Positions 5,902-11,935 of a stretch of 12,454 bases of DNA are shown here, piece after piece. Source of the stretch: CAZMYO01 sp964570525 (GTDB lineage Bacteria; Patescibacteriota; Patescibacteriia; Magasanikbacterales; GWA2-37-8); contig CAZMYO010000030.1 of assembly GCA_964570525.1 (NCBI GenBank), positions 1 to 12,454 on the forward strand, written 5' to 3'. The notes beneath the pieces were generated by a model. That model saw only the letters and a program-made list of their open reading frames with translations. It did no database searches and was not told where the DNA came from. The position numbers and the translations under genes are program-made. The stretch's first letter is position 1, and each line of letters begins with the position of its first letter.

Positions 5902-7305
5902 ATGTACCGAATTAAACAACTCACCTTTTTCCTCGGCGACCTGGTGATGCTTTATGCCGGCTTGTATGCGGGTCTAACGCTGCGCTATTTTAGTTTACCA
6001 GCATTAGACCAGCGCTTTTCCAATCTCCTCTACCCCTTCACATATCTCTTCATCGTAGCCGCGGCTATTATGTTTATCGTTGGTCTCTACGATTTAGGCC
6101 GCGCTAAAAACACCTGGGCGTTTTATCAAAAAATTATTATCACGGCCGCCATCTGGGTACTCATTGGGATAATCTATTTCTATATTAACCCGCGCACCCT
6201 CATTACACCAAAAACTACTCTGCTTTTGACGTCAGTAAGCGGTTTTGGGCTTATTGCTCTCTGGCGCTACTTTAATAACCGGTTTCTTTCCTCGGTAATT
6301 TGGAGAAATTACGTGGTATTTGTTGGCATAACCCCGGAAACGATTGAGCTTATTGCCCTGATGCGCGCCGAACCGGAACGAGGATTTGATGTGGTGGGCG
6401 TGGTAGGAGATGGAGAAGCTTTACCTAGCAGCCTCGCCACGGTGCCGCAGGCGCGCCAACTCTCGGAGCTCGCCCAACCGAACGGGAAACAGACCATGCC
6501 TGCCGGCAGGCAGGCCATACATTTAATTATCGTGGCGCCGCAGTTTGCCGCCGACCAAAACCTGCTTAAAGAACTCTACCAAAACTTATTCCGCCAAGCG
6601 GAAATTATTGATTTGGCTAAATTTTATGAAACACTCATGGGCAGAATTCCTCCTTTTACCTTTTCCGAGAGCTGGTTTCTTACCAATCTGCGCGAACAAC
6701 AGAAAAAAATTTACGATCGCTTTCGCGCGCTGATAGATTATGCCGTGGCTTTAATAATCGGAATTTTCTTTATTCCAACTCTTCCCCTCATCGCGCTCGC
6801 GATTAAGCTCACGTCGCCCGGCCCGATATTTTTTAGCCAAGAGCGCGTCGGGCGTTTGGATCGGCCATTCCGGATTTATAAATACCGGACGATGCGAACA
6901 TTGAACGCGGATGGCAGCGCCGAAACAAACGGACCGCAGTTTGCCGCGACAAAAGACGCGCGTGTTACAGCCGTGGGCCGGTTCTTGCGGCGCACGCGTC
7001 TTGACGAAATACCGCAATTTATCAATATCCTGCGTGGCGAGATGTCCTTAGTTGGTCCGCGCCCGGAACGCCCCGAGTTTGTAAAACAACTTACCGTTGC
7101 GATGCCATTCTACGCGCTCCGGCATCTCATTAAACCCGGGCTCACCGGCTGGGCGCAAATTCATAAATCGTACTATGGCAACATCGAAGAAAACCTCTTT
7201 AAACTGCAGTACGACCTTTACTATTTAAAAAACCGCGGCCCGCTGCTCGACCTTATTATTCTTCTTAAAACTATCAATACCCTTGTTAAAATGGCGGGGA
7301 GATAA
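5902..7305 (+). CDS. Polyprenyl-phosphate sugar-phosphate transferase (bacterial sugar transferase family)
   Basis: 467 residues. These enzymes move a hexose-1-phosphate from UDP-sugar to undecaprenyl phosphate, the first step of a surface polysaccharide or glycan. The N-terminal part has four to five transmembrane helices (about 8-27, 45-64, 78-96, 103-121), then a CoA-binding-like cytoplasmic domain (134-245), a helix at 275-300 and the catalytic domain with KYRTMR (327-332), RLDEIPQ (Asp368-Glu369), SLVGPRPERPEF (382-393) and GLTGWAQI (413-420). Length and order match the long (WbaP/WcaJ-like) form. Oddity: MPAGRQA at 199-205 is encoded by a perfect 16-bp palindrome and sits in a loop of the middle domain. 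Start at 5902 fits the first helix; only a weak ribosome-binding site is seen. Confidence 0.94.
   Translation: MYRIKQLTFFLGDLVMLYAGLYAGLTLRYFSLPALDQRFSNLLYPFTYLFIVAAAIMFIVGLYDLGRAKNTWAFYQKIIITAAIWVLIGIIYFYINPRTLITPKTTLLLTSVSGFGLIALWRYFNNRFLSSVIWRNYVVFVGITPETIELIALMRAEPERGFDVVGVVGDGEALPSSLATVPQARQLSELAQPNGKQTMPAGRQAIHLIIVAPQFAADQNLLKELYQNLFRQAEIIDLAKFYETLMGRIPPFTFSESWFLTNLREQQKKIYDRFRALIDYAVALIIGIFFIPTLPLIALAIKLTSPGPIFFSQERVGRLDRPFRIYKYRTMRTLNADGSAETNGPQFAATKDARVTAVGRFLRRTRLDEIPQFINILRGEMSLVGPRPERPEFVKQLTVAMPFYALRHLIKPGLTGWAQIHKSYYGNIEENLFKLQYDLYYLKNRGPLLDLIILLKTINTLVKMAGR
6497..6512. repeat. 16-bp palindrome inside the sugar transferase gene
   Basis: TGCCTGCC directly followed by its reverse complement GGCAGGCA, then another AGG-rich step. 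It encodes the PAGRQ core of MPAGRQA in frame. I recognise PAGRQA-type peptides from many CPR proteins; this is recall, not a search. Confidence 0.75.
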
Positions 7306-7345
7306 TTGTGCCTCATCGGCACATTCCACCTCACCGGTGGATCTA

Positions 7346-7368
7346 CCGAAGAGGTACGGCCGAAGAGG
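7346..7368 (+). repeat. Direct repeat upstream of the orphan membrane protein promoter
   Basis: CCGAAGAGG occurs at 7346-7354 and 7360-7368, a spacing of 14 bases, ending 5 bases before the -35 box. A possible regulator site; not proven. Confidence 0.4.
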
Positions 7369-7373
7369 CGGAA

Positions 7374-7402
7374 TTGACAAAACCGCTTTTATCGGCTATA
7401 GT
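7374..7402 (+). promoter_or_regulatory. Near-consensus promoter of the orphan membrane protein
   Basis: TTGACA (7374-7379), 17 bases, TATAGT (7397-7402), then a leader of about 37 bases with an AAGGAGG site. Confidence 0.8.
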
Positions 7403-7432
7403 AAACCCAACGAAAAAACCTAACGCTAAACA

Positions 7433-7439
7433 AAGGAGG
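7433..7439 (+). promoter_or_regulatory. Strong Shine-Dalgarno deciding the start at 7446
   Basis: AAGGAGG six bases before the ATG at 7446. It argues against the longer reading from 7308, which would run through the promoter. Confidence 0.85.
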
Positions 7440-7445
7440 GATCAC

Positions 7446-7958
7446 ATGAGCTGGAAACTGGTTGCCTTGTACGGTGTGACTAGTTTTGTGAGTGCGATGC
7501 TCATCTTCTTCATCTTGAATCACTTCACCAAAAAAATCCAGCAGCGCTGGGTGCTGAAAGAGTTTCGGAGCCTGCCTCCGGAAATTAGCGAGAATGGGTT
7601 CCTCTTGAGAAGAATCCGTTTCTGCAAACGAGCGGATTGCTGGCTAGCACTGTCTATGGTGGCAATGGCTGGCAGCCTGTTCGGGGTGGGGTGGTGGGCT
7701 TATTCCGCGGCCGGCGCAAGCCATCCCATGTGGCAACAGCTCATCGTTGGTTGGGCTTTAGGATTAGAGACGCTCTGTTTCTACGCCGGTATGCATCCTG
7801 CCGCATTCTACGATGCGGTCGACAGCTACTATCGAGATTCATTGGAAAAGATCACTGTCGAGTACCCGTCTGGAGAATTATATTATTATATTCTCAAAGC
7901 TCCTCCGGGGGTGGAAGCCAAACCAATTCATATTCTAAACGGACAGGTCGAAAGCTAA
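7446..7958 (+). CDS. Hypothetical membrane protein, 170 residues
   Basis: I do not recognise the family. Three hydrophobic segments are visible: about 5-26 (starting LVALYGVTSF), 66-90 (WLALSMVAMAGSLFGVGWW) and 97-117 (QLIVGWALGLETLCFYAG). Between the first two lies a basic stretch of about 35 residues with two cysteines (FCKRADCW, C60 and C65). The C-terminal 50 residues are soluble with an aromatic run (ELYYYILKAPPG). It is a single-gene unit: near-consensus promoter, strong ribosome-binding site and an 11-bp terminator. This independent, well-expressed design between a glycan gene and housekeeping genes gives no clear functional hint. Confidence 0.8.
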   Translation: MSWKLVALYGVTSFVSAMLIFFILNHFTKKIQQRWVLKEFRSLPPEISENGFLLRRIRFCKRADCWLALSMVAMAGSLFGVGWWAYSAAGASHPMWQQLIVGWALGLETLCFYAGMHPAAFYDAVDSYYRDSLEKITVEYPSGELYYYILKAPPGVEAKPIHILNGQVES

Positions 7959-7978
7959 CCTCCCCGCCTCCAATAGAG

Positions 7979-8013
7979 AACGTCCCGACTTAGTCGGGAC
8001 GTTTATATTTTAG
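7979..8013 (+). terminator. Rho-independent terminator, probably shared by convergent genes
   Basis: AACGTCCCGAC (7979-7989), loop TTA, GTCGGGACGTT (7993-8003): a perfect 11-bp stem followed by the T-rich TATATTTTA. It lies 20 bases after the membrane protein and directly after the convergent GNAT gene, so it may work in both directions. Confidence 0.85.
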
Positions 8014-8495
8014 CGTGAACGCTTGAGGCGCATTTCAAAACCGTCCTCATCTTCGTAATACTTTTTCTTGCGTTTAACTATCCTGAATCCATAACGCTGA
8101 TAGAGCTTGATTGCTCCTTTATTGGAAACCCGCACCACCAAGACAATTTTGGAATAACGGCCCCAACGCAGGCAAGCGATGGCGTGCTCAAGAAGCATTT
8201 GCGCGTAGCCGCGGCGCCGCCAAGTTGGCGTGGTCGCGAGGGTGATAATTTCCAAACTTTTCCTAATCCTTACCAACCACATTACCGCTCGCACCGGACT
8301 GCCAACAACATACGCCACTGCGCCATTCTCAAGAAGTTCTAAATATTTTTTTAGTTCAAACCGGTCTGTCCCCTTAAAACAACGGCGCACAATCCGCATG
8401 ACGTCGGCCAAATCAGCCGCGCGCATGAGCCGAAAAAATGGAACCGACGGAAGAAGATCAAGCTCGGGACTACAATTATCCCTCGGTTTTTTCAT
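8010..8495 (-). CDS. GNAT-family N-acetyltransferase (RimI-like)
   Basis: 161 residues. GNAT enzymes transfer acetyl from acetyl-CoA to an amine of a protein or small molecule. The acetyl-CoA motif reads TPTWRRRGYAQMLLEHA (about 89-105, R-x-x-G-x-A type), preceded by the strand LEIITLAT, and the C-terminal motif NKGAIKLYQRYGFRIVKRKKKYY (125-147, described in part) is of the RimI type, ending in a basic tail. The ATG at 8495 is chosen over the TTG at 8513 because GGAGG lies seven bases before it. The first 15 or so residues are extra. It is downstream of pyrG on the same strand, after a large palindrome. Substrate unknown; ribosomal protein or antibiotic acetylation are only possibilities. Confidence 0.88.
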   Translation of the reverse strand: MKKPRDNCSPELDLLPSVPFFRLMRAADLADVMRIVRRCFKGTDRFELKKYLELLENGAVAYVVGSPVRAVMWLVRIRKSLEIITLATTPTWRRRGYAQMLLEHAIACLRWGRYSKIVLVVRVSNKGAIKLYQRYGFRIVKRKKKYYEDEDGFEMRLKRSR

Positions 8496-8502
8496 CGCCT
8501 TG

Positions 8503-8507
8503 CCTCC
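8503..8507 (-). promoter_or_regulatory. Shine-Dalgarno of the GNAT gene
   Basis: GGAGG on the minus strand, seven bases before the ATG at 8495; it selects this start over the in-frame TTG upstream. Confidence 0.75.
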
Positions 8508-8516
8508 CGGCAATTT

Positions 8517-8564
8517 TTGTTACTGCTAGTGAAAATATGGACATATTTTCACTAGCAGTAACAA
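8517..8564. repeat. 48-bp palindrome with perfect 23-bp arms
   Basis: The left arm (8517-8539, starting TTGTTACTGCTAGTG) is exactly the reverse complement of the right arm (8542-8564), with GA between. It fills most of the spacer between pyrG and the GNAT gene. There is no T-run on the exit side, so it is not a standard terminator. Confidence 0.92.
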
Positions 8565-8581
8565 TCCGCCTCCGGCGGGGA
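8565..8581. repeat. Short GC palindrome after pyrG
   Basis: CCGCC (8566-8570), loop TCC, GGCGG (8574-8578), two bases beyond the pyrG stop on the minus strand. It begins TCCCCGCC in that direction, like the palindrome ending the DUF2304 gene. Confidence 0.65.
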
Positions 8582-8583
8582 TA

Positions 8584-10215
8584 CTATTTTCCCTTCAGCG
8601 CCGCCCGCACCAGCCCTACAAACAAGGGGTGCGGATGCAGCGGGCGGGATTTGAATTCCGGATGAAACTGCGTGCCGATGAAATAGGGATGGTTTTTCAA
8701 TTCAACAATTTCTACTAAATTAGATTCCGGGTTTACTCCCACGACTTCCAACCCTGACTCCTCTATTTGTTCCCGATAATCATTGTTAAACTCGTAGCGA
8801 TGGCGGTGCCGCTCGCTTACCACATCGGCCTTATAAAGCTTTCGCGCTTTGCTCCCCTTTTTAAGGGCGCAGGCATAGGCGCCAAGGCGCATCGTGCCGC
8901 CGATTTGGTTCTCGCGAATATTTTTGGCTTGAAGCGGATTGACATTAATAATTAAATGTTCACTCTCCGGGTTGCATTCCACCGTATGGGCGTCGGCAAA
9001 CCCAAGCATGTGGCGAGCGAATTCAACCGTCGCGAGCTGCATGCCATAGCACAACCCCAAATAGGGCAGGTTATGCTCGCGAGCATACCGAATCGCCATA
9101 ATAATGCCTTCGATTCCGCGCATCCCAAACCCGCCAGGAACAATGAGCGCGTCAAAACCACCAAGCTCCTTTACGCTCCCCGGGTCTTTTTCGTACTTCT
9201 CGGCATCAAGCCAGGCAAGTTCGGGCCTGGCGCCTTCGCTCCAGGCGGCGTGCTTAGTAGCTTCAATAACCGAAATATAAGAATCTGCCAAAGTAAAATC
9301 ACCGGTACCAAAATACTTTCCGACCACGGCAACTTTGAGCGGGCGCTCGGCGCTTCTCATTTTCTGCACGAACTTTCCCCACTGGTTATTTTTCTTCTCC
9401 CGCAGACGCAGTTTTAATCGCTTGGCCAAAAGGTCGCTAAATTTTTGTTTCTCAAAATTCGCCGGCACATCATAGATGCTCGCTACATCCGGCGCGGAGA
9501 TCACATCCTCGGTAGAGCGCAGGCCGCAAAATACGGCGAGTTTTTCGCGCCGCGGCTGGTCTAGTTCCGTGAGCCCGCGCGCGACAATAAAATCGGCCTG
9601 AATGCCGCTTGAGTTGAGCGTTCGCGAAGCATACTGCGTTGGTTTCGTTTTCATTTCGCCTAAGTGCGTCGGTATCGGCAGGTAGCTTACCAAAACAAAG
9701 GCCACATCATCGGGCGTGGCAAGTTTCATCATGCGCGCGGCTTCTAAAAAAAGGATGTTTTGATATTCGCCCACCGTGCCGCCGATCTCCACCATCATTA
9801 CCTTGGCTTTGGAGCGGGCGGCGGCGGCTTTGATACGCGCCACCACTTCCATAGGAATATGCGGCACTACTTCCACGCACTTGCCCTGATACTGCATACT
9901 GCGTTCTTTTTCAATGACGCTTAAATACACCCGGCCGGTGGTCATGTAGTTTAAGGAATTAATATCGGTATCAAGAAAACGTTCGTAATTGCCGATATCC
10001 TGATCGGTCTCATCGCCGTCATCGGTAACAAACACCTCGCCGTGCTCTACCGGATTCATCGTGCCGGCATCCACATTGATGTAAGGATCAATTTTGATAG
10101 CCGAAACAGTCATCCCGCGATTGTTTAAAATTCTCCCGATAGACGCGGCAGTTACACCCTTGCCGACACCGCTCAAAACTCCGCCCACCACAAAAATATA
10201 TTTGGTACTGGCCAT
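8584..10215 (-). CDS. pyrG: CTP synthase
   Basis: 543 residues from the ATG at 10215, which gives the standard start MASTKYIFVVGGVLSGVGKG; a longer frame to 10254 adds only a Phe-rich tail from a T-rich leader. The enzyme makes CTP from UTP, ATP and glutamine in the cytoplasm. The N-terminal synthetase domain shows the ATP loop GGVLSGVGKG (11-20), KIDPYINVDAGTM (41-53), HGEVFVTDDG (58-67), GGTVGE (145-150) and SYLPIPTHLGEMKTKPTQ (177-194). The C-terminal glutaminase domain (about 293-543) has the nucleophile Cys389 in LGLCYGMQ and the His518/Glu520 pair in QFHPEF. All catalytic residues are intact. The oxyanion-turn neighbour is Tyr where many relatives have Leu. It lies 81 bases after rplI on the same strand, with no Shine-Dalgarno but a U-rich leader. 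Confidence 0.98.
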   Translation of the reverse strand: MASTKYIFVVGGVLSGVGKGVTAASIGRILNNRGMTVSAIKIDPYINVDAGTMNPVEHGEVFVTDDGDETDQDIGNYERFLDTDINSLNYMTTGRVYLSVIEKERSMQYQGKCVEVVPHIPMEVVARIKAAAARSKAKVMMVEIGGTVGEYQNILFLEAARMMKLATPDDVAFVLVSYLPIPTHLGEMKTKPTQYASRTLNSSGIQADFIVARGLTELDQPRREKLAVFCGLRSTEDVISAPDVASIYDVPANFEKQKFSDLLAKRLKLRLREKKNNQWGKFVQKMRSAERPLKVAVVGKYFGTGDFTLADSYISVIEATKHAAWSEGARPELAWLDAEKYEKDPGSVKELGGFDALIVPGGFGMRGIEGIIMAIRYAREHNLPYLGLCYGMQLATVEFARHMLGFADAHTVECNPESEHLIINVNPLQAKNIRENQIGGTMRLGAYACALKKGSKARKLYKADVVSERHRHRYEFNNDYREQIEESGLEVVGVNPESNLVEIVELKNHPYFIGTQFHPEFKSRPLHPHPLFVGLVRAALKGK

Positions 10216-10296
10216 AATATCAAAAAAACAAAAAACATAAAAACAATAAAACAATTGTGTGCTCTAGTGTTCTTGTGCTCTAGTGTTTTAATGACA
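10216..10296 (-). other. rplI-pyrG spacer: tandem repeat and U-rich pyrG leader
   Basis: Two copies of a 14-base unit (TGTGCTCTAGTGTT on the plus strand, 10258-10271 and 10274-10287) are followed, in the direction of pyrG, by some 40 bases that are mostly T on the transcript strand. No hairpin terminator or clear promoter was found, so pyrG probably shares the rplI transcript. Confidence 0.6.
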
Positions 10297-10737
10297 TTAG
10301 ACCGCGCTCACCGTCACGCTTATTTCCGTTTCCAGCCCATGACGAAATTTAATCTTAACGGAATGGACTCCAAGTTCCTTGATTGGTTTCATTATTACCT
10401 GCTTCGGCTCAACTTTATACCCTAGGCGCAGAAGTGCCACCGCCACTTTCTGGGGGGTGACGGCGGCATAGAGAATACCTAGCGTGCTAGCTTTCTCTTT
10501 GAGTTCTAACTCCAGCCCGTCTATTTTGACGGCCAACCCCTGTTGCTCACGCAAATCGCGCTCCTCGACTTTGCCTTCTTTAGCCCGGCGCGCCGCGAGT
10601 TCGCGAGTAGCCGTGGGCGTTGCCTGAACCGCCAAATGCTTGGGAAACAAAAAATTGCGCGCGTATCCTTCCGCTACCTCCTTTACATCATCGGCATCCC
10701 CGAGCCCGGGGACTTTTCTAAGCAGGATTACCTTCAT
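10297..10737 (-). CDS. rplI: 50S ribosomal protein L9
   Basis: 146 residues, normal length for bL9, a two-domain protein of the large subunit that binds 23S rRNA near the L1 side. The N-terminal RNA-binding domain is clear: MKVILLRKVPGLGDADDVKEV then GYARNFLFPKHLA at 24-36. A charged connecting helix (about 40-75, RELAARRAKEGKVEERDLRE) leads to the C-terminal domain with LGILYAAVTPQKVA and the final beta strands ending ISVTVSAV. The start at 10737 is fixed by family alignment. It lies inside a 14-bp tandem duplication that also supplies an AAGG element seven bases upstream. It is divergent from era and probably cotranscribed with pyrG. L9 is missing in some CPR lineages as I recall, so its presence is useful taxonomically. 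Confidence 0.97.
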   Translation of the reverse strand: MKVILLRKVPGLGDADDVKEVAEGYARNFLFPKHLAVQATPTATRELAARRAKEGKVEERDLREQQGLAVKIDGLELELKEKASTLGILYAAVTPQKVAVALLRLGYKVEPKQVIMKPIKELGVHSVKIKFRHGLETEISVTVSAV

Positions 10738-10755
10738 AGCTTTACCTTCATAGCT
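10728..10755 (-). repeat. 14-bp tandem duplication over the rplI start codon
   Basis: AGCTATGAAGGTAA occurs twice back to back on the minus strand (10742-10755 then 10728-10741). The second copy holds the real ATG (10737); in the first copy GAAGG acts as a plausible Shine-Dalgarno for it. Confidence 0.9.
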
Positions 10756-10768
10756 CGGCTTTGACCAT
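10734..10768 (-). other. Two overlapping mini-ORFs leading into rplI
   Basis: MVKAEL-stop (10768-10748) and MKVKL-stop (10751-10734) each end in a TGA that overlaps the next ATG (ATGA), the last being the rplI start. They could couple translation, or be chance results of the duplication. Confidence 0.35.
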
Positions 10769-10792
10769 GCACCGACGCGAAGCGTCTGGCGC
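10769..10792 (-). promoter_or_regulatory. Hairpin in the rplI leader
   Basis: Five-pair inner stem GACGC/GCGTC with a three-base loop, extended by five more pairs (one G-U) after a single-base bulge. It lies about midway in the predicted 80-base leader. A repeat or a control element; not resolved. Confidence 0.45.
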
Positions 10793-10802
10793 GGGGTTGA
10801 TT

Positions 10803-10831
10803 TTTACTTCAATTTCTGCTACCATTATACT
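10803..10831 (+). promoter_or_regulatory. Probable era promoter
   Basis: TTTACT (10803-10808), 17 bases, TATACT (10826-10831), about 50 bases before the era ATG. It overlaps the oppositely directed rplI promoter. Confidence 0.5.
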
Positions 10832-10852
10832 ATATTTTTAAATAAAAGGCAA
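10824..10852 (-). promoter_or_regulatory. rplI promoter
   Basis: Minus strand TTGCCT (10847-10852), 17 bases, perfect TATAAT (10824-10829), giving a leader of about 80 bases. Confidence 0.65.
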
Positions 10853-10880
10853 TGCTCTCTATACGCCCTTACCCTAACAT

Positions 10881-11798
10881 ATGACAGACCCTCAAACCAA
10901 ACTATTAAAATCCGGTATTGTCACCTTAGTCGGCCGCTCTAATGCCGGCAAATCCACGCTGCTTAACACCATCGTGGGCACCAAAATTGCCGCCGTTACC
11001 GACAAGCCGCAAACTACCCGAAATATTATTCACGGTGTTTTGAACGATCCGCGCGGCCAGGCGGTATTTGTGGATACGCCGGGAGTATTTAAGGAACGCC
11101 GAACACCGCTCTCGCGTGAACTCAACAAAAGTATCCACGAAGCCATTAAAGATATTGACGTGGCGATTTACGTGGCCGACCCCACGCGGCCGATTGGGCC
11201 GGAAGAACGCGCTTCTTTGGCAATGGTTAGAAAATTAACTATTCCCAAAATTTTAGTGATTAACAAAAGCGACGTGCCGAGAGAAGCCGAACCGTACCTT
11301 GATGACTACCGGGCGCTCGGAGAAGATTTTGTGGCGACACTCCAACTCTCGGCGCTCCGCAACCGCCACATCCAGCCACTCATCGACAAAGTATTCGAAC
11401 TTCTCCCCGAAGGTGAGCCGTTGTACCCGCCGGATCAGCTTACTAACGTGGATAAAAATTTCTGGGTAGCCGAGCTCATTCGGGAAAAAATATTCCTGGC
11501 CTTGCGCAAAGAAGTGCCCTACACCACCCATGTTGAGGTTGTCAGTATTGAAGAAAAGGATGTGAAGCCCCGTACCGATGAGCGGAGCGAGTCTGGTACT
11601 GTGATCTTTGTTGTCAAAGCCATTATCTTCACCTACGATCGAAAATATAAGCAAATGATTATTGGCGCCGGCGGCCGCGCCATTAAAGAAATTGGCATTG
11701 CCGCGCGGAAAGAATTGGAGCAGGCGCTTGGTAAAAAAGTATTTTTGGAACTCACTGTAGAGACCGACAAACATTGGATGGATCGAATTGCCCCTTGA
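10881..11798 (+). CDS. era: GTPase Era
   Basis: 305 residues, normal Era length. Era binds the 3' end of 16S rRNA and helps 30S subunit maturation. GTPase motifs: G1 GRSNAGKST (18-26), G2 TTR (45-47), G3 DTPG (65-68), G4 NKSD (128-131), G5 SAL (157-159). The C-terminal KH domain shows KQMIIGAGGRAIKEIGIAAR (257-276) and the final KKVFLELTVETDKHW. Variations: Ser20 and Ala22 replace the more usual Pro and Val in G1, and the loop before the KH strand (about 231-240, RTDERSESGT) comes from a short repeat-like insert. The start at 10881 has only a weak ribosome-binding site. It is transcribed divergently from rplI and ends at a double hairpin. Confidence 0.97.
   Translation: MTDPQTKLLKSGIVTLVGRSNAGKSTLLNTIVGTKIAAVTDKPQTTRNIIHGVLNDPRGQAVFVDTPGVFKERRTPLSRELNKSIHEAIKDIDVAIYVADPTRPIGPEERASLAMVRKLTIPKILVINKSDVPREAEPYLDDYRALGEDFVATLQLSALRNRHIQPLIDKVFELLPEGEPLYPPDQLTNVDKNFWVAELIREKIFLALRKEVPYTTHVEVVSIEEKDVKPRTDERSESGTVIFVVKAIIFTYDRKYKQMIIGAGGRAIKEIGIAARKELEQALGKKVFLELTVETDKHWMDRIAP
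11572..11599. repeat. Short repeat-like insert in the era KH-domain loop
   Basis: GTACC (11572-11576) and GGTAC (11595-11599) frame an 18-base core containing GAGCG twice in tandem. It encodes RTDERSESGT in a loop that varies among Era proteins. Only the ends are inverted repeats, so the case is weaker than for the other inserts. Confidence 0.4.
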
Positions 11799-11808
11799 GG
11801 TTCTTCTT

Positions 11809-11842
11809 GAATCCTTGCGAAGCAAAAATGCTTCATGGATTC
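11809..11842 (+). repeat. Hairpin downstream of era
   Basis: GAATCC/GGATTC outer stem and GAAGC/GCTTC inner stem, with an asymmetric internal loop and a 6-base apical loop. It starts 10 bases after the era stop and shares GAATC/GGATTC words with the terminator that follows. Confidence 0.6.
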
Positions 11843-11846
11843 ACTG

Positions 11847-11876
11847 GAATCTCAAGCATGGTGCTTGGATTCTTTT
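11847..11876 (+). terminator. Rho-independent terminator of era
   Basis: GAATC-T-CAAGC (11847-11857), loop ATGGT, GCTTGGATTC (11863-11872): ten pairs with one bulged T, followed by TTTT (11873-11876). Confidence 0.65.
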
Positions 11877-11922
11877 CGTCAGCCCCGCCCCGATGGACAT
11901 CAAAACGGGGTCAACCGTAATT

Positions 11923-11928
11923 GAGGAG
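11923..11928 (+). promoter_or_regulatory. Shine-Dalgarno of the archaemetzincin gene
   Basis: GAGGAG seven bases before the ATG at 11936; it supports this start. No clear promoter was recognised upstream, although the era terminator implies one. Confidence 0.75.
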
Positions 11929-11935
11929 CAGGATC

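Noticed and set aside
7308..7445. 46-residue extension of the orphan membrane protein
   Set aside because: It would cross a near-consensus promoter and its leader; the AAGGAGG site points to 7446.
8496..8513. TTG start for the GNAT gene
   Set aside because: It lies beside the large palindrome and overlaps the ribosome-binding site of the ATG at 8495.
10216..10254. 13-residue extension of CTP synthase
   Set aside because: The Phe/Tyr/Cys-rich tail is the translation of a T-rich leader; the family start is at 10215.
11253..11836. Minus-strand frames antisense to era
   Set aside because: Shadows of a strongly conserved gene; no independent support.
11888..11910. CCCCG/CGGGG hairpin before the archaemetzincin gene
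   Set aside because: Only five pairs with a 13-base loop; too weak to list as a structure.
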